Positions 62,325-64,000 of a stretch of DNA of 64,000 nucleotides are shown piece by piece. Below the pieces are notes generated by a model. That model was not told the origin of the DNA. It saw only the letters and a list, made by a program, of their open reading frames with translations, and searched no databases. Within the stretch, counting starts at the first letter, position 1; each line of letters starts with the position of its first letter. This DNA comes from Paraprevotella clara YIT 11840 (lineage in GTDB: Bacteria > Bacteroidota > Bacteroidia > Bacteroidales > Bacteroidaceae), in contig NZ_JH376616.1 of the NCBI RefSeq assembly GCF_000233955.1, positions 62,001 through 126,000 on the forward strand, written 5' to 3'. The translations under genes were made by a program, and so were the position numbers.

Positions 62325-63800
62325 TCAGCAAGGCAAAACCATGGTAAAGACACTGCCTTTTCCCAATTCGCTGTCTACCGTCAGTGTTCCTCCGTGAGCT
62401 TCCACAAAGTCCCGGGAAATGGACAAACCCAATCCGGTTCCCTGCACTTTCGTACCCGGCACACGGAAATAATGCTCGAAAATACTTTCGTGGTAACGCG
62501 GGTCTATGCCCTTTCCGAAATCTTGTACAAACATGGCAATATGGTTGTCGTCCTGTTGGCGTGCCCCGATGACCACACGACCGGCCTCGGACGAATAACG
62601 GACGGCATTGCTCAACAGGTTGGTCAACACCCAAGCTATTTTCTCGCTGTCGACAAAGAGCTTCCCGATTTTCTCCGGATAGTCCACTTCCACTTGTATT
62701 CCGAATTTCTCAGCCTGTACGCGATTGGCCTTGATAGCATAGTCAATCAATTCGATGGGCTTGGTAATCTTCGGTTTCAGTTGCAGTTTTCCACTCTCCA
62801 CCTGCGTCATATTGAGCAACTCGCCCGTGATACTGAGCAGCCGCTCACTGTTCTCTTTAATGCTTCTCGAAAGTTCCTCCTGTTCGGGGTTCAGTCCTCC
62901 CACACGCTTGTCTTCCAGAAGTTGCAGACTCATCATAATGGCTGAAATCGGGGTTTTCAGCTCATGCGATACGGTGGATATGAAAGTCGTTTTGGCTGTG
63001 TCGAGTTCTTGGAACTCCGTCACGTTCTTCAACATGATTACATCTCCCCTCTTCTCCATCGTCACTCCGTCGTTGCCGCGCATCGTAATCTCCATATATT
63101 TCACTTGGAAATAGCTCTCCTTGTTGTCGGCGTAAATCTTCAACGACTCGCGTTTGGACTTCGGTGCCTCCTGTTCCTTCTTCTTATCTTCCCACATTCC
63201 GCAAATCAGACGACGCAGCAGGTCGTTGCGCATGGCTATCTCCTGAGCCGACTTCCGGATGACGTCCTCACGTTTCAAATTCAGTATGTTCAGCGCTTCA
63301 TTGTTGATAAAAAGAATGATCTGCTCATTGTCCAGACCGACGATGGGTTCATTGATGGAATTGATGATGGTTTCCAGATAACGTTTGGAAGCCATGAGGT
63401 CCGAAATCGTACTGTTGTGATAATCTTTCAGCCGTTTGGCCATCCTATTGAAATTCTTCGACACCTCTTCCAGTTCCTTGTCGCCTCTCAGGTCCAACTT
63501 GGCATCATAATTATGATTGGCTATCTCAAGGATACCTTTCACTAAACTTTTAAAGGGAGAATTGATGGAGTTGGGAATTTTAAACAGAATCCACAAACCG
63601 ATGCAAATACAAATGCCACCGATAATCATAATCCATGTCAATGCACGGTTCATTCCCGGCTCGGCTGCCGGGCTGTCCGGTTCGGTTGCTGTCAGTATTT
63701 GCAGATTCGTCACCGACAAAGACACCAACAAAACAATCATGGCCACCAAGACACCGATCGACACGGTGAGTTTGGTCTTAATGTTCATATCGAATTTCAT
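62325..63800 (-). CDS. Membrane sensor histidine kinase (HAMP-PAS-HisKA-HATPase)
   Basis: 491 residues. Two membrane spans (~10-30 and ~54-72) around a very short outer segment, then a HAMP region (PNSINSPFKSLVKGI), coiled linker, a PAS-like domain (YLETIINSINEPIVGLD), the phosphorylated histidine in SHELKTPISA (His279), and the ATPase with NLLSNAVRYS, DFGKGIDP and GTGLGLSISR. Directly behind a KdpD-like gene with 18 bases between; in related genomes this pair accompanies the kdp potassium operon, so potassium or turgor sensing is inferred. Confidence 0.88.
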   Translation of the reverse strand: MKFDMNIKTKLTVSIGVLVAMIVLLVSLSVTNLQILTATEPDSPAAEPGMNRALTWIMIIGGICICIGLWILFKIPNSINSPFKSLVKGILEIANHNYDAKLDLRGDKELEEVSKNFNRMAKRLKDYHNSTISDLMASKRYLETIINSINEPIVGLDNEQIILFINNEALNILNLKREDVIRKSAQEIAMRNDLLRRLICGMWEDKKKEQEAPKSKRESLKIYADNKESYFQVKYMEITMRGNDGVTMEKRGDVIMLKNVTEFQELDTAKTTFISTVSHELKTPISAIMMSLQLLEDKRVGGLNPEQEELSRSIKENSERLLSITGELLNMTQVESGKLQLKPKITKPIELIDYAIKANRVQAEKFGIQVEVDYPEKIGKLFVDSEKIAWVLTNLLSNAVRYSSEAGRVVIGARQQDDNHIAMFVQDFGKGIDPRYHESIFEHYFRVPGTKVQGTGLGLSISRDFVEAHGGTLTVDSELGKGSVFTMVLPC

Positions 63801-63818
63801 ATCTTTAAATGAGATTTA

Positions 63819-64000
63819 TTATGCTACAATAATTAAGTCAATCCGCATCTCGGACAACTGTTGCAAGAAACGCTTGTACCGTCCGATTTTAAAAAACATT
63901 TCCGGCATCTCAAACGCAGGACGCCCCATACATACGGTTGTCACCTGATTCTCTTTGCAAAACTGCACGATAGCGTCGGTCACATTCGGTGAAGACATCT
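63819..64000 (-). CDS. KdpD-like sensor protein, C-terminal end (truncated by window)
   Basis: Only the last 60 residues are visible, ending at the TAA at 63819-63821: VTDAIVQFCKENQVTTVCMGRP and FLQQLSEMRIDLIIVA are the end of a universal-stress-type domain as in the N-terminal cytosolic part of KdpD. A stop here, with the kinase domains in the next gene, indicates a split KdpD/kinase system, as known in Bacteroides. The start lies beyond the window. Confidence 0.7.
   Translation of the reverse strand, partial: MSSPNVTDAIVQFCKENQVTTVCMGRPAFEMPEMFFKIGRYKRFLQQLSEMRIDLIIVA

Overview
The window looks like chromosomal DNA of a gut-type Bacteroidales bacterium. Several features point there. Promoters fit the Bacteroidetes TTTG-N19-TAnnTTTG pattern and most genes lack Shine-Dalgarno sites. 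Three secreted proteins end in type IX secretion (T9SS) type A-like sorting domains. The gene content is also typical: trpBEG/DCFA, a GT3 glycogen synthase next to an alpha-glucan phosphorylase, a 6-bladed beta-propeller lipoprotein, DUF4923, and a short KdpD-like sensor piece. The species cannot be named from the sequence alone. No rRNA, intact tRNA, CRISPR array, prophage or insertion sequence was seen.

Layout. 1-1477: end of an AAA-ATPase/PD-(D/E)XK protein. 1781-13728: exopolysaccharide or O-antigen cluster (UDP-sugar dehydrogenase, core-2-like GlcNAc transferase, flippase, several glycosyltransferases, Wzy-like polymerase, Alg14/Alg13-like pair). Its middle is conspicuously AT-rich. Two of its genes are broken exactly at poly-G tracts, which suggests phase variation. 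13730-16030: helicase with WG-like tail. 16121-19494: thiamine genes (TPP riboswitch, thiE, thiC, and a separate TenI/ThiE-like gene). 19534-21669: prs and a TlpA-like lipoprotein. 21753-33261: T9SS cargo, glycogen enzymes, small secreted proteins, M6-type metallopeptidase. 33363-40245: ppx, ppk1, PiT phosphate transporter and a phosphate-type porin, a phosphate/polyphosphate set. 40340-47844: envelope and unknown proteins. 47963-56485: tryptophan biosynthesis. 56986-59496: BspA-like leucine-rich T9SS protein. 59906-64000: AspT-type transporter, RelE-type toxin-antitoxin pair, sensor kinase and the end of a KdpD-like gene.

Three observations stand out. (1) Both poly-G tracts are out of frame here, so the branching transferase and the polymerase would both be OFF; small tract changes would restore each. 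(2) The trp genes form two units, BEG and DCFA. Each has its own near-identical promoter, a 19-residue leader peptide with three consecutive Trp codons, and a terminator. A lipoprotein gene with a promoter inside a large palindrome, plus a gene remnant, sits between them. (3) Three long nested-hairpin elements lie in the 5' leaders of three secreted-protein genes. A separate family of roughly 22-nt palindromic units occurs in four intergenic gaps. Both are candidates for undescribed RNA or repeat elements.
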